From contig JANVFP010000011.1 of assembly GCA_027919835.1 (NCBI GenBank), positions 1,302,001-1,366,000 on the forward strand: a DNA stretch of 64,000 bases, written 5' to 3'. The notes beneath the pieces were generated by a model. The model saw only the letters and a list, made by a program, of their open reading frames with translations. It was not told where the DNA came from and searched no databases. The position numbers were made by a program, and so were the translations under genes. Positions 1-12,990 of the stretch are shown here, piece by piece (positions within the stretch are counted from its first letter, which is position 1; each line of letters begins with the position of its first letter). Source of the DNA: Lentinula raphanica (Eukaryota > Basidiomycota > Agaricomycetes > Agaricales > Omphalotaceae).

Positions 1-397
1 CTGGTTCATTGATCCAGCTACCAAACAGATTGTTATCGAAAGATGAGACTTCTTCATGAGTCAGATAGGCAGATGGATCGTAGAAGGTGTCAGAGGGCGA
101 AGCCTGGGATAAATGATGATAATCGAAAGGTGTAGACAATGGCGAAGGACCCGCGGTATAATAGGCGGGCTTGATATCTGAATCCATGTCATTCGTTGAG
201 TCCCACGGGAATGGGATTGATGACGCGTCGTGAGTAAAGGACACGTCGTCCATCTCGAGAGGACCAAAGATCATCTGCTCGTCGGAAGACATGACACGAT
301 GAGGATCGTCAAAGTTGAGCAGTGAGGGCGAAGAGTCTGGGATGTAACCTGTTTTGAAGTCGGGGGACATTTGACGTCGGGAGATAGCGGAAGACAT
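1..397 (-). CDS. 5' part of an acidic Ser/Pro-rich protein (runs off the window)
   Basis: An open frame begins with ATG at 397 on the minus strand (MSSAISRRQMSPDF) and runs without a stop to the first base of the window, giving about 132 residues. The visible part is rich in Ser, Pro, Asp and aromatic residues (SPLSTPFDYHH, GPLEMDDVSF) and has no recognisable folded domain. Composition resembles the disordered, possibly activating N-terminus of a fungal transcription factor, but the DNA-binding part, if any, lies outside the window. That interpretation is inference only. A downstream in-frame ATG exists, so the exact start is uncertain. Confidence 0.6.
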   Translation of the reverse strand, partial: MSSAISRRQMSPDFKTGYIPDSSPSLLNFDDPHRVMSSDEQMIFGPLEMDDVSFTHDASSIPFPWDSTNDMDSDIKPAYYTAGPSPLSTPFDYHHLSQASPSDTFYDPSAYLTHEEVSSFDNNLFGSWINEP

Positions 398-1097
398 GGA
401 GGAGGGGATAGAGGAAATATAACGCCCAGAAGGGAGTTTATAAAGATGCGGAGGAATAGACCGGAAAGAATGCGTAGTAGAGAGAAAAGGATTCAAGCTG
501 ACGAGTTTATGAAGGTTCCGAAGCGGCATTCTGAAGAATATTACCATATGCAATCCTATGTATATGATACTGACTCGTCCTGAATCTGCGTCACAGGTCA
601 AGGAAAACCCAAGATTCCAATTGCAAGATTCCCCCCGAGCCGTCAAAGGATAAAGGAGGTCAATTTGGTTCTTTGATACCTGATCTGTATATGGGAAGTA
701 AAATTTAGTCTCGAAGGAAATGTACCAAGTGATGCGGCGTGACAGAGCATATGTCGGTCCACAGGTTTAAAATAACGTTTAGGTCCCAATAAATCTTTGG
801 AGGCAGTTCCGAAAAAGCGCTCTATCGATAAATGGGTTTGCTCTTTTAGTTTTGACAGATGTGGTAGGTACAAGAGTAGGAAATCAATTTAGTTTTTCCA
901 CCAGATAGCTCTCTGCCACTTATGGTACAACCTTCCCAACCAGTTGGTTCAAAGTTGCGGCTCTCTTTCCTAATTCCGGTCCTCGACCGCCGCGGGAAGC
1001 TCTCACTCTCTCATTGTCCACAGCTCAGTCGGACTTTTCACTCTCATTGTTCGTTACAGATGACGCGCGAGTTTCGATGAATGGAAGCTTCTCGTTA
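398..1097. other. Intergenic stretch, no gene seen
   Basis: This 700-bp stretch lies between the divergent 5' end of the first gene and the 3' end of the NDUFA13 gene. I saw no conserved protein segment, repeat or RNA gene in it. It should hold the promoter of the left gene and the 3' UTR of NDUFA13. Confidence 0.5.
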
Positions 1098-1724
1098 CTA
1101 CAGCACAACAAACTGGGGTGAAGCATACTTGGGATTGTTGTAGATACTTTTGCCCGCCTGACCATGAGAGAAGGAGTATGGAAGGTTTTCATTTCGACGA
1201 CAGAACATTTGCTGTGATGTGGAGTCGGACTTACCTCCCAGCCTGGGACATCCTTCATGATCTCCCTCTCTCTTGCTAACGCAGCCTGTTGACGTCTGTA
1301 CGCATCACGATCGCCTTCTGCCATGAGCAAGGGAACTAGATGAATGCGGGACCATGCTTTTTCACGTTGAAGCTCTCTGTGAATTCAGGAAAGAGAAATC
1401 CAGATTAGCCAAAAGACTCTTCGAACAATTGCGGACCGGTAAAGCCCCCAAAAACGACTGATAAGAAAGAGCGGCCGGATCCAGATGAGAACACGTTTAT
1501 CGACGAGCGGCGTATAGACGAACACGTTCCTCAACCAGCTGACCAACAAGGCAAAATCCATCGGAAGAACTGACATACCTCTTTTCTAAAGCTCCCTGGC
1601 CATATCTATAGAACCCAAATGCAGAAATAGCAGCAACTCCGCCGAGGATGACAAGTGCACCGGGTCCACGGAAAGGAAGGTTTCTCTTATACTTGACTGC
1701 CTCAAAACCTCCAGGAGGAGGCAT
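1098..1724 (-). CDS. NDUFA13: NADH dehydrogenase (complex I) subunit NDUFA13 / GRIM-19
   Basis: The gene has three exons: 1579-1724, 1235-1376 and 1098-1157, spliced at gtatgt and gtaagt donors. They total 348 nt, or 115 residues plus stop. The product starts MPPPGGFEAVKYKRN and has one membrane segment (ALVILGGVAAISAFGFYRYG, about residues 27-46). A charged helix with EREIMKDVPGW follows, and the C-terminus is NNPKYASPQFVVL. This is the layout of the GRIM-19/NDUFA13 family, an accessory subunit of respiratory complex I in the mitochondrial inner membrane. Length is close to the fungal norm. A second complex I gene, NDUFS8, lies 7 kb away. All splice phases agree, so I regard the gene as functional. 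Confidence 0.93.
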
Positions 1725-2211
1725 GTCTCTGAAGGACAGTCGCTGGATTAGGAAGACTTATTGGAACATAAGGAAAGTTTATTAGATTCATACTGCCTGT
1801 AAGGAGCGGCCACTTGATACGAGATTCATCAATGAGGTCAAGAAAGTTTTGAAGAAGGGAAAGAACGTACTTGTGTGGAAAGAGTATGCTTGGACTGGTG
1901 GTGGTTGTTGTTCAAAATTATGCGGAGGTCGCCACGTGAGTGATCGAGAACCATCAACAATTCAAAAATTTCAGCAAACGGAATGAAAAGGAACGGTGTA
2001 AACGAGAAAAAGTATGTAATTGGAACGCTGGTAAAGGCTGTTTTCATCAACATACAAGAGTTATGAAGCGAGTAGGTATATTGAGTGTTATCTGTATGTC
2101 ATTCGTTGTTGAGGTTTTAACAAGTTCAGCTGTTGGTTTCAACTTAGCCTAATTTAGATATGTCATCACGCCTGCCAATGCTCTTTTCATTCTCATACCA
2201 GAACTTCCACC

Positions 2212-4030
2212 ATGGCGTCTCCAGGGCCTTCGAATTCACAGGCAATCTCTTCCCGCACAAAATCGTTGAAGCCTCCTCCTCAGTCCATGGGTATCACGGC
2301 CGGTGCTGAAGATGTCAAGTATCAGGCCAAATACAAGGAATTGAAGAGGAAAGTAAAGGAAATCGAAACCGTAAGTCATGTTCATCTCCTCCAAAAGCTT
2401 TCCGGATGTGAACTTTTTTCACAAAAGGACAACGTCAAACTCCAATTCAAAGTTTTGAATGCGAAGCGTAACATACAACGAATGAAACTCGAAAGAGCGT
2501 CAGTGTTTCGTATAAGTTGCTTTGACCGTGTCGTCTGACTAGGTCAACATTTTTTCTTCATTTTTTAGAATTCTCTATGAACGTTTGGGCCAAATCACAC
2601 CTTCTCCTATACCCAATGACCCCCATTCTCTTCCCGCTCCTCACGCTAGTATTGTGGGACACCAATCACCACCTGCACACAACCATCGTCATGTTGATAC
2701 CGGAGAATCTTCACTCATGGACACCGATCCAAGTCTCGTGGAATACAACCGGTCTCACTCCAGAATTACTCCCGGTCGTCCTTTACCTGTCATCGATACT
2801 TCTGTAGGCCCCAGTGCGCACCATAGCATGCCACCTATGCATTCGTCGCGTCATGGTTCAACCTCAGGCTCTGATGGACGTCAACTTCCCCCTTTTACTC
2901 AATTCCTAGACCAACCAAGAAGTCCACATACACATCCTCGTCATGATAGTCACGAGCGAACACGCTCTCATAACCTTCCTCCCCAACAAGCTCCCTATCA
3001 TCTCGGCCCCGCTCAGGGTCACCACTATGCTGACAGTCTTCCTCCCATGCAACATGTCCTGCACAGTCCGCCTCCTTCGGACCGCGAACGTGAGCGTGAA
3101 GGCTCGCGCTCGAGACGCCACGATCTGCACGAGTTGGCTGGGACACACGACGTTCATGCCCATGCCCATTCCATGCCTCCAATTTCGCCCTCCGTAGACA
3201 GTCGCGCCTCAGGAAGGATTCACAACCACCAGCGTCTCGGTCCAGGAACATATATCAACCGTGACGATCAACGCTCGCGTGAGATTGAACGAGAGCGCGA
3301 ACGAGAGTGGGAACAGGAACGCGATCGCGAGTTGAGCTACAGCAATACGAGACAGCGTGAACGAGAACCTGTCGCTGGTAGTATTCGTTCACCTTTATCC
3401 GTGCATCGAACCCGGACGTCTTCGGCGATGGATTATCCGGACCAACATCATATCCCCTCCTCAAGGATGCGTGAAGAATATTATCACGATTCTCCTCTTG
3501 GGCCTAGTGGCGCGAGCGCTGGCGGTAGTGGCGGCATCTACTCTCGAGTATCTCGCTCTGACACGCCAGGCTCAGGTTCTGGTTCAAATTCTGCAGTCGG
3601 GAACGATGTACCATCCCGTCCCGATTCTCGAAGCGGATATTTTGAAGACCGTTCGAGGGGCTATAGGCTTCGCCCTGTTAATTCCGGCATTCCGACAAAC
3701 GAGGAACCCGGACTGGATTTTGTACATGAAGATGGTAGATCGCAATCTCGCGATCGTATTGGTGCCACTGGTGTAGGATTTCCACCTCAGCATCACGAGT
3801 CTGCGGATTCCGGTGGAAGGGTGGATTCGAGAAGGGAGAGGGAAAGTAAAGAGGCCAAAAGGAAGAATCGTGTTGACATGGACGTCGATACGGAGGATAT
3901 ACCGTCCGGTGCTACGATCACCGTCATGTCTTCCTATCCCGGCGGAATGTCAGATGAGAGAGACAGAGGAGTCCAGCGATATCATCGAAACGGCGAGGAT
4001 AACATAGAAGATGTTCGAATGGGACCATGA
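2212..4030 (+). CDS. INO80 complex subunit F-like coiled-coil protein
   Basis: Three exons (2212-2370, 2428-2498, 2569-4030) total 1,692 nt and encode 563 residues. Residues 36-83 form a basic coiled coil (YKELKRKVKEIET, then LNAKRNIQRMKLERAILYERL split by an intron). It matches the pattern I know from the INO80 subunit F (TFPT/INO80F) domain of chromatin remodellers. The remaining 480 residues are low complexity and disordered, rich in His, Pro, Ser and Arg/Glu repeats such as REREREWEQERDREL. The start is the first ATG in frame, in a good context (ccaccATGG). Family assignment rests on the short coiled coil alone; a nuclear chromatin role is inference. Confidence 0.72.
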
Positions 4031-4739
4031 ACGTAATAGGGTGCTGTTCATCGTACAAAGCAGCACTTACATATAAGTCCCAATCGGCTCCTTTCGCTCC
4101 AAGTCCGTTCCTGCTGTCGTTCATCTATTGGTTGCATTGGTTTCCAGGAATCTTGAAGGTTGTGATATCATGTCATCTATCTCCTATCCTCCACAATTTT
4201 TACGGTCACCGTTTTCTACTTTTGCTTTGCCTATCCTTGCTCTATATCCTACTTATCTCTTGAAGTGAAGACAACAAATGTCAGACTAGCGGAATCGGCG
4301 CTATCCTTTGAAACGCCAATCTCATGGTGCGAAATAGGCTTGAGCCGCCACCACAGCCTAAAACTGTGTATTGCCTTCATTCAAATGTTACTCAAAGGAA
4401 AACCGAAAATCTACTACGAGACTGATCCCGCTCGTGGCGGAGGTGTCTCGGCCACCAATCCATCATTTATTCGAGGCCCTTTTTTCAGGTTTTTCCGAAC
4501 GGGAAGGATGAAACTGGATTTAGCAACAACTTTATTCTTCATTGTTCGGTCATACATCTTACGAAGCGCAAAAGCCATGTATCTAGCAGTCCGCAAGAGA
4601 ACAAGATACGACTCTACCCACCGAACTCGATAGGGTCAGCAACGGTACCGAAGAACCTCTGCTAGACGTTAACAGCCCTTCAAGCGAGCGATCATGAAAA
4701 TCGAGTTCCGCGACACAATCCTTCAAACCTTCGCTAACT
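4031..4739. other. Intergenic stretch between convergent genes
   Basis: About 700 bp separate the convergent ends of the INO80F-like gene and the next minus-strand gene. Short open frames occur, but none shows conserved composition or splice structure. Probably 3' UTRs. Confidence 0.5.
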
Positions 4740-5654
4740 TCACTTCCCGTTCAAGCCCTCCGACCAAGTTGCAGTAGAGCGTTCAAAAGAATCCGGATGC
4801 CGTGCCAGACTGCCCGATTGGGCAGCGTTCTTTCCGAGCGAGATCTGCCCCCAAGGAGGGTTTAGACCCGTCATTTCGGATGTTAGGGACGACAATTGCG
4901 AGTCGGAATTGGCGGAATGTCGGGCATCACACACGTCCCGATGTGGGCAGAGACTTTGTGGTGTCGAGGATGCTAACGCGAATCCAGGACTGGATATCAG
5001 TGACAGTCGTCTGCTACGGGCCGCAATTTCGAGTAAGACCTCTTCGGTGAAGTCGATAGAGGGCGATTTGGCGTCAAGGTAGACATCCATGATAGATGGA
5101 ATCTGGGTCAAGGAAAAATTTGCTTGAGTACCTTGTGCGTCTACGGGAATCTCGAAAGAGCGTATGTGCCGTGATAAAACGCGCATGTGGCGCGCGACAG
5201 GGGTATTGGGAGATGGGTAGGACGAGACCAGGCGACTTGTGAGCGTATTACGATGCCCCAAGGGGGCTTCTGGTCCAGAAATGTTTGACATCTGGTTCGA
5301 GGCACGGTGTATTGGTTGCGTGACAATATCGTTATTCTTTAATTTGGAAGGGGTTTTAAGTTTTTGGATCATCGTGACCTCTTTCATAATTGTTGTACGA
5401 TGCGCTTTTTGAGATGCCTTGACATGATTTGAGGACGATTTACATGAGAAGGGGGGCACTGGACGCCGACGTGAAGGGAGAGGTGATGGAGTTCCTGATT
5501 CGACATCACTGGATAGTAAAAATGCCAGCATCATATGATAAGCAATGGAACTCTGATGTGAATGACCAGCATCATACCTTGTTATAGCATCCAGTTTGCG
5601 TTTGTGGGGAGAAATGGAAGTTGCGGAAAACACCGGAGAAGTCTGGTCAGCCAT
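4740..5654 (-). CDS. Hypothetical Ser-rich protein
   Basis: An open frame of 305 codons runs from ATG at 5654 (MADQTSPVFS) to a stop at 4740. The frame is also open upstream to 5780, but MADQ is the better start because the upstream part looks like leader sequence. A possible 69-nt intron (5509-5577, gtatga to ccag, divisible by three) would remove a stretch beginning after LDAIT without changing frame, so length is 281 or 304 residues. The protein is rich in Ser, basic and Pro residues. It has short ordered blocks (VLSRHIRSFEIPVDAQG; IDFTEEVLLEIAARSRRLSL), possibly docking motifs of a nuclear or cell-cycle protein. I do not recognise the family. Confidence 0.6.
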   Translation of the reverse strand: MADQTSPVFSATSISPHKRKLDAITRYDAGHSHQSSIAYHMMLAFLLSSDVESGTPSPLPSRRRPVPPFSCKSSSNHVKASQKAHRTTIMKEVTMIQKLKTPSKLKNNDIVTQPIHRASNQMSNISGPEAPLGHRNTLTSRLVSSYPSPNTPVARHMRVLSRHIRSFEIPVDAQGTQANFSLTQIPSIMDVYLDAKSPSIDFTEEVLLEIAARSRRLSLISSPGFALASSTPQSLCPHRDVCDARHSANSDSQLSSLTSEMTGLNPPWGQISLGKNAAQSGSLARHPDSFERSTATWSEGLNGK

Positions 5655-8391
5655 ATTGCTCAGAGGATGAATAGATTGTATTCTTGATGCCACAGCAGTC
5701 TTATGAACCCGAGGTGTCTGAGAACAGAATGTGAATGTGAGACGAGGAGTATCAGATGAAACCAAATGCTGTCTGACCATTTACACCCTGAATGCACAGG
5801 TTAGTTTCGAAGATATTGGATATGGAAGAGCGAGGGATTTCTAGTCACTGGCGTTGATCAGCTTCGCAGCCTGACAGAGCTGTATACGGAATATTCGTTA
5901 TTGGACCTACAATTCATTGATGATTGAACCCTTTCTTCCCAAAATGGAACAATAGGGGCCGGAGTTTTATCGTAAGAAGGAAGAGGGCTGAGTAGCAGAT
6001 TGAAGGTTCAGACGCTCGAGCTTGAAACACAACCTGAACGCAAATCAGAGCACAAAACGGCCATCACAAACCCGTTCGAAAGAATGCCGCAGGAGCTGTG
6101 GAGAACGAAAGCCGACATCAAAAAGAACGAACGATGGGGTACTTGAACCAGTCACTATGAGGCCAGTGGACGCCTAAGTAAACAATCGTGGACGGCGACG
6201 GAAAGTTCTTGAAAAGCCACTGACGCAATGGGTGTGGAGTCGTTCAAGAAACCAATTTGTGCTTGCACTGCAATTGTGCGTGAAAACCCGTTTTTCGTTC
6301 AGCGAATAACTGTCCGTTGGAACTACAGAAGACAAACCGAGAAGTCCAGATCTGGAAAGTGCGCTTGCATTTTGAGCCTAGGATTCAATCCACGAATACA
6401 GTTCAGCTCCCGAGCGAAATCCGACGACTATATGGCAAACTCATCCTGTTTGCAGACAATGAGTGAGTGCGAGCCCCCCAGATACTGGGTAAATCAGAAG
6501 ATGCATGATCAGTCCTATGTCTCACAGCGCCAAAGCCAAGGAAGGCAGAACTATACCAGCAGTTCAGCAACCTGGAATGGAGGAAGGTAAATGTATCAAA
6601 GCCCTTTCGAAGGACATGGAAGGAATTAGAATCTCGATCATAAGATACAAAATTCTTTCGCCTTTCCGCGGATGGCTTGCGGGTCTACACGAACGTGAAA
6701 GTGGGATTACAGATAGAAGAGAAGACGACGCGGTGGCTGATTGACTCACATATGTATTGCCGCCCTTGCTGGCATATCATACAGATGACGATCCGCCTTG
6801 GGTTCACCCTGGTTCACCCGCCCCGAGTCGACGTCGTAAACTGAATAGGGTACAACTCAAAGATAATCACCGCGGGAGAGCAATTTCATCTGGGCTTCGA
6901 AAAAACTCACAGCAACGTTAGTTGTGCGATTGAACTGAAAAGAGAGTCAATAATTGAAGCGAGATAGAAGGCACTAAAGAGCAAGGATAGATCGCAGCAG
7001 AGTTCGGCCAACGGTTCTATTGAACTTTGACTGATATGCTGCCATTCTACTTCTGCTCTATGGGGTCCATCTTCTCGAACACTCACATAACAATGGGAGC
7101 CAACCTTGAGAACGGTAAGCCATCATTGAGCAGTATGGCCCATACAAACAGCAAACGAATAAGGATCTCCGTTCGAGTCAATGATTGACAGGAGCTGTCG
7201 AGGCCGACTCATACCCTCTCAATAGCACATGAATCCTGCACACGAATATCATCCATAGATGGATGCCGCCAAATGAAGTCATGAGTCAGTGCACAAGTAA
7301 GGTTTGGGGATAGAAATTTTGATATATGGCAAACAGCGCTCGCCGCCAAATCGATGGACACCAATGGACATACGACAGAACGATTCACAAGGTGTAGCAC
7401 ATGAAGAAACGTGTTTCATTAATCAACCCGAAACTAGAATGTCGATCATCATCGATGAATCAAATCGCAGCGGAGGAACCTAGGTATGAACGGAAAGGAC
7501 ACGAGAAGAGAAATAAATGGACAGGGCAAAGATACTCACAGCTGTTTCCCAAGGGTGGACATTTGAGCATGAGAGACTCGGTAAGAGATGGTCGATGATA
7601 TCCTAAACAAGGATCGATGAAATTGAACTTGTAAACTGAGATGATACATTCACCCTCGAAAGACTCAAAGAGCCTAAGGCTCGCACGGAGCATAGAAATC
7701 GTTGGAGGTAAATCGCCGATATCCCATAGTCAAGAGGTCTTTTCGCTGTAGAACAAACATGAAAAAGGCAGTCTCAATACGTTCTGGTGCAGATAGGACT
7801 AATGTCTCACTGGCCATCCTGTGAAATACTAAGGTCAACATGTATGTAACAAGAGGGAGATGAAAAGGTAGCGAGATGAGTTGCCGCAAATCCCCTCACA
7901 GGATTTCTGATGAAGCTTCATTATTGAGAGGCCATCATTGTTCCTTGTGCTTGTGATGATGGTATGCATACGAATCATTTAGACATGCCGGTACAGCAGA
8001 GTACAGCCCATTCATGCCGACAATCATGGTTGATGCGGCTGAAACCTGCGAGACGCACATTGGTCTTCTGAAGAGCGAACAGTAAAAGTACCTGAATGAC
8101 CGATTATCCACGTAGACAACATGGTTCTAGCTTGAAGCTTGATGACAACTGCTCGGGTTAGTCAACGCTCTTAACAAGTCTTCGTTTCCAAGGTCAGTTA
8201 TCTGAAAATCAGTAGATTGGAAAGACCCGGTCGAAATCTAATGTTTGCATTGCAGTCTGAACGGTCTGAGATTCAACTGAGCTTATCGACGGTCCATGCA
8301 TTATGAATGAATGCTGTCTTCGCTACGCCTCGTCGTTATGATATACACGCTCTAGTGAGGTATCCACACTCCGCTTCGAGTCGGGAGACTT
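5655..8391. other. Long gene-poor stretch, perhaps a decayed or highly spliced gene
   Basis: About 2.7 kb has no gene I can support. Between roughly 7460 and 7890 on the minus strand there are short frames with protein-like composition (ASETLVLSAPERIETAFFMF; LRASLRLFESFEGECIIS) separated by splice-like sites. These could be exons of a small multi-exon gene or a relic. I cannot give a coherent model. Confidence 0.35.
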
Positions 8392-9444
<1,053 letters not shown>

Positions 9445-9588
9445 TGGTCGTTGTTCGTTCAGAAGGAAATTCTTCGGAATGAGAATCGGAACAAAATGTG
9501 ACTAACGTGACGTGTGATGTGATTCCCAGCCAATCAAATGCCGAGTTTTACAGCCCACTTTTTGTGCTCAACGTCCTCGTCAACGATC
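9445..9588. promoter_or_regulatory. Compact bidirectional promoter with CCAAT box
   Basis: Only 144 bp separate the start codons of NDUFS8 (minus) and prefoldin subunit 2 (plus). The interval contains a CCAAT motif (gCCAATCA, about 9531-9537) and a TGACG-like element (acGTGACGtg, about 9505-9513). Both are common in basidiomycete housekeeping promoters. Shared control of the two genes is inference. Confidence 0.55.
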
Positions 9589-10114
9589 ATGGCTTCCACC
9601 AAGAGAAAAGTAACACCTCTTTCTGATCAAGGTAAAGCGACGAGTGATGCTCTGCTCTCCTCACTCACTAAACTCAAGGCAGAAATACAAACAAAGTACA
9701 GCCAGTTCCAATCCGAATTACAGGCCGTAGCAAGCAAGATTGGTGAACTAGAATCAGAGGCTGATGAACATAGGTGGGTCTTTTGCAAGACGATTCGAAA
9801 CCGATCTTCTCACTCCCACTGTCAGCCTTGTGCTCGGTACGCTAGATGAAGTACTGAAGGAGGACCCAGACCGTAAATGCTTTCGACTAATCGGCGGAGT
9901 TTTGGTTGAACGCACAGTGAAGGATGTTGTTCCAGCATTACAAACGAATCGAGATGGGGTACGATCATTCTTTGAGTATAGACTGGCTCGTCATCTGACC
10001 ATATTTCAGATACGGACAGCAGTCAAAGGTTTAGCGGATCAGTATACGAGTAAAGAAAAAGAATTCGAAACATTCAAAGAGGACTACAAGATTCGTGTTG
10101 TGGGTAGGGTCTAA
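9589..10114 (+). CDS. PFDN2: Prefoldin subunit 2 (beta-type)
   Basis: Three exons (9589-9773, 9826-9958, 10010-10114) encode about 140 residues. The fold is two long helices (LLSSLTKLKAEIQTKYSQF; FETFKEDYKIRVV) joined by a beta hairpin containing DPDRKCFRLIGGVLVERTVK, the signature of prefoldin subunit 2. Prefoldin is a cytosolic hexameric chaperone that passes nascent actin and tubulin to the CCT chaperonin. An ATG 51 nt upstream is in frame, but the second ATG starts the conserved protein. The last exon could be read to a stop at 10114 (VVGRV) or spliced near 10100 to an alternative short tail, so the last few residues are uncertain. Confidence 0.93.
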
Positions 10115-10774
10115 TGGTGGACTGTGACATCTAGCGTGTCGAGCCTGAGGTGGTTATCGCGCAAAATGGGTCGTTAGAAACTCTGGCCGACGTTGTCTAG
10201 CCAGTGCGACAGCATTGCCATGGACATTTTGATCTGCGCCTGCGAGTTTGTAGACCATGATATTAGTGAGTCTACTGCCTGTATGTATGTCCGTCACTCA
10301 TCCAACCAAGAGGCTATTGTCTCTTTCGTGGAATAGACGTTTGGCTTATTTAAACGATGCTATATGTGCTCAATTTTGACCATGGCTGATTCTGAATCAG
10401 GCAAATTGAGTCCTGTACTTTCTAACTTACGACAACCATTAGGGCCGCATCCATCCACTACTATCATTGGAAAGTCACAAGTTCCACCATGGCATGACTT
10501 TATAATGCCGGTGGAACACGTCTTCCTTGCAAGGGTACTCAAACACGGTACCAACTAGTACCAAGGAATGGCAACCAGGCGGTACTCATCTAATCAGCCG
10601 AAGCATTACGCAGTCATCGGTCCATCTCTGGCACAGTCACTGGCCCCTCAAATTCAATCTTCCATCAGCCGACGATCTACGCACTCAAACCTCATGCCGA
10701 AATCATGAACCATTTCGTTCCTTGCTACGACTACTTGTCAGCGCAGAACATAAGCAAAAAAATGAACGGGGATC
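10115..10774. other. Intergenic stretch upstream of the methyltransferase gene
   Basis: About 660 bp without a supported gene. Short open frames occur on both strands at 10360-10558, covering the same DNA in opposite directions, which is a shadow effect and not a sign of coding. Confidence 0.5.
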
Positions 10775-10783
10775 TATATAAAG
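10775..10783 (+). promoter_or_regulatory. TATA box of the O-methyltransferase gene
   Basis: TATATAAAG lies 51-59 bp upstream of the ATG at 10834, a typical spacing for a fungal TATA promoter. Strong TATA boxes in fungi often mark regulated rather than housekeeping genes, which fits a secondary-metabolism enzyme. Confidence 0.6.
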
Positions 10784-10833
10784 TGAATCTCAGAACTTTT
10801 TTTTTTCTTCATCGCAATCCACTATACCTCATT

Positions 10834-12652
10834 ATGTCTGCGAAGCCGACTGCCAACCCTCTCGAATCTCTTGTCGATATCATATCGACTCAGACCGCCT
10901 TACTTCAGTCTCTTTACGCGAAGAATTCTGCCGAAGTCCCTACTCTGGATGCCCCCTTGCAGTTCAACGCTCTGGAATTCGATCCTGAATTGACGGCAGT
11001 TCGGACGCTTATTGTTGCTGCCGCTACGCACTTGATTGCCACCGTGCAGTCTCCCCTCCAGTTCACGGCGAATAGTTTGGGTGGTTTGTATGACAATGTC
11101 GCTCTCGGGCTTGTGGTTGACATCAACGTTCCCGAGATTTTGAAGGAAGCGGGAGATGAGGTAGAGCTTATTGCCAAAGTTCTATGGTGAATTCTGACTG
11201 AGTTGATGCACAGGGACTGCACGTAGATGAACTTGCTTCTGCTACGGGAGTTAGTTCGTCATATCTAGGTGATTGTTTTCCCCAAATCATAATTGTGGCA
11301 CCATCCTTATAACTCTGGTCAATAGCTCGCGTTTTTCGCTATTTGATCACTCGTCACATCTTTAGGGAAGTCTCGCCGGACGTTTTTGCTCATAACCGTC
11401 TGTCTTCTCTGTTAACCAAGACCAAAACCCTCAAGGAAATCAAAGAAGAGTTTGTGTTTGAATACCTATGCTCTATTCAAATTCAAGTTCAACTCAATTG
11501 TCCTTGTCTAGACCGAATGCTCGTTTTGATGATGCACCAATTGCTGCTTCTGTTTATATGGGGTATGTTATCCTCTACTACGGTAGTCCTTCTTATTAAC
11601 CCGCAAGAAACATGCTTCCGTGATGCATCTATCGCTTAGATCGACACAGATACTCAATTCGTCGACTGCAATGATATCGTTCATCAAGAATCCCCAACAG
11701 GCTTCGGCTCCTTTCAACATCGCTTACAAGACCTCGAAAACGATGTTCGAATGGATGGAGGAACCAGGAAACGAATTATTGGCGCGGGTTTTTACAGCGG
11801 CGATGAAAATGAATGCAAATGAACCGACAGAAACTTACACTCGTGGTATGCCAATTAGATTTCACGCCATTGAAAAATAACATTGAGCGATGTACCTAGG
11901 TATTGAAGGCGACGCTTTGAAGCCGAACGATGTTATCGTCGACGTCGGCGGAGGTCCTGGTTCCGTGACTTCAGCCATTCAGAAAGCCTATCCGAAGCTG
12001 CGATACGTTGTACAAGACCTCGACCCGCAGATAGCAGCCGCCAAAAGGGTGAGTCCAATTATCATGATGCCTCTCGCGATCGAGTAACCATCTGCTCAAT
12101 AGTTCTGGGAAGAAAATGATCCTGAAGCAATTAGGACTGGGAAAGTCCAATTGCAAGGTTTGTGCTCCTCATTGGGGGCGTCGCGCCAGGACAATTGACC
12201 TTTTCCTGGATGCAGTGCATGACTTTTTCAAAACCCAACCAATCGAGGGCGCCGCTGTGTACTTCCTCTGTGTTGTCATTCACGACTGGTCCGATGAGGA
12301 TTCTCGAAAGATACTCACCAATCTCCGTTCTGCTGCTGGCGCCCATTCTAAATTAATACTTTTCGAAATGGTTACAGAGCACATCATCAAAGACAGTGCA
12401 ACTACCCCGTATCCCTTGCAGCCAAATTTCGCGAATGGATTCATGACCATTCTTGATCTAGCGGTAAGTCATACATCACCTCTTTATATGATGGTCATGT
12501 TCAATTGGAACTTTCAGATGCTGAGCTTCTACAATGGCAAAGAAAGGACTCGTGAAGAATACGGCAAGCTGGGTAGAGAGTGTGGGTGGGAGCTGAAGGA
12601 AGTAAAGTCGGGCCCAGGGAAACTATCAGCGTTGATCTTCACCCCAGTTTGA
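10834..12652 (+). CDS. SAM-dependent O-methyltransferase (plant-type/COMT-like)
   Basis: I reconstruct nine exons: 10834-11160, 11214-11268, 11326-11449, 11512-11562, 11640-11845, 11900-12048, 12103-12157, 12216-12463 and 12518-12652. They total 1,350 nt, or 449 residues, with every junction in phase. A winged-helix dimerisation region (LHVDELASATGVSSSYLARVFRYL) precedes the Rossmann fold. SAM motif I is DVGGGPGS at about 269-276. IHDWSDEDSRKIL at about 344-356 supplies the His usually acting as base. The family transfers methyl groups from SAM to hydroxyls of phenolic or polyketide substrates; the substrate here is unknown. The fourth-to-fifth exon junction (11563-11639) is the weakest part of the model. 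No neighbouring biosynthetic gene suggests a cluster. Confidence 0.88.
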
Positions 12653-12990
12653 TTCAAAGGCGGATCCAGTTATCAGGCCTCAGGTTTTGTAACTTGTTGC
12701 AGGTATTACATAGCTCATGTCAGGAACCATGATAGTCATATATGTCCACTCTTTCATCCCTAGCAATCATTATAAGTGTCTGGAAGACGGTAGGTAGAAT
12801 TATTGAATAGCAGTAAATGGTGGAGAAAGACTGTCATGACTGGTTGGCCCAGTGGCCCTGGTCTTGTTCAGAGCACTCAAGAACCACACACCGACAAAAA
12901 TTATACAGATCGTTACAAGTGCAAAGCGAAATACAACTCTATGACAGCAATAATGAACAACATTGATCATAACACATTTATCCTTCCATA

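Noticed and set aside
9538..9588. Upstream in-frame ATG of prefoldin subunit 2
   Set aside because: It would add 17 residues unlike the family and would use up most of the 144-bp divergent promoter. ATG at 9589 begins the conserved protein.
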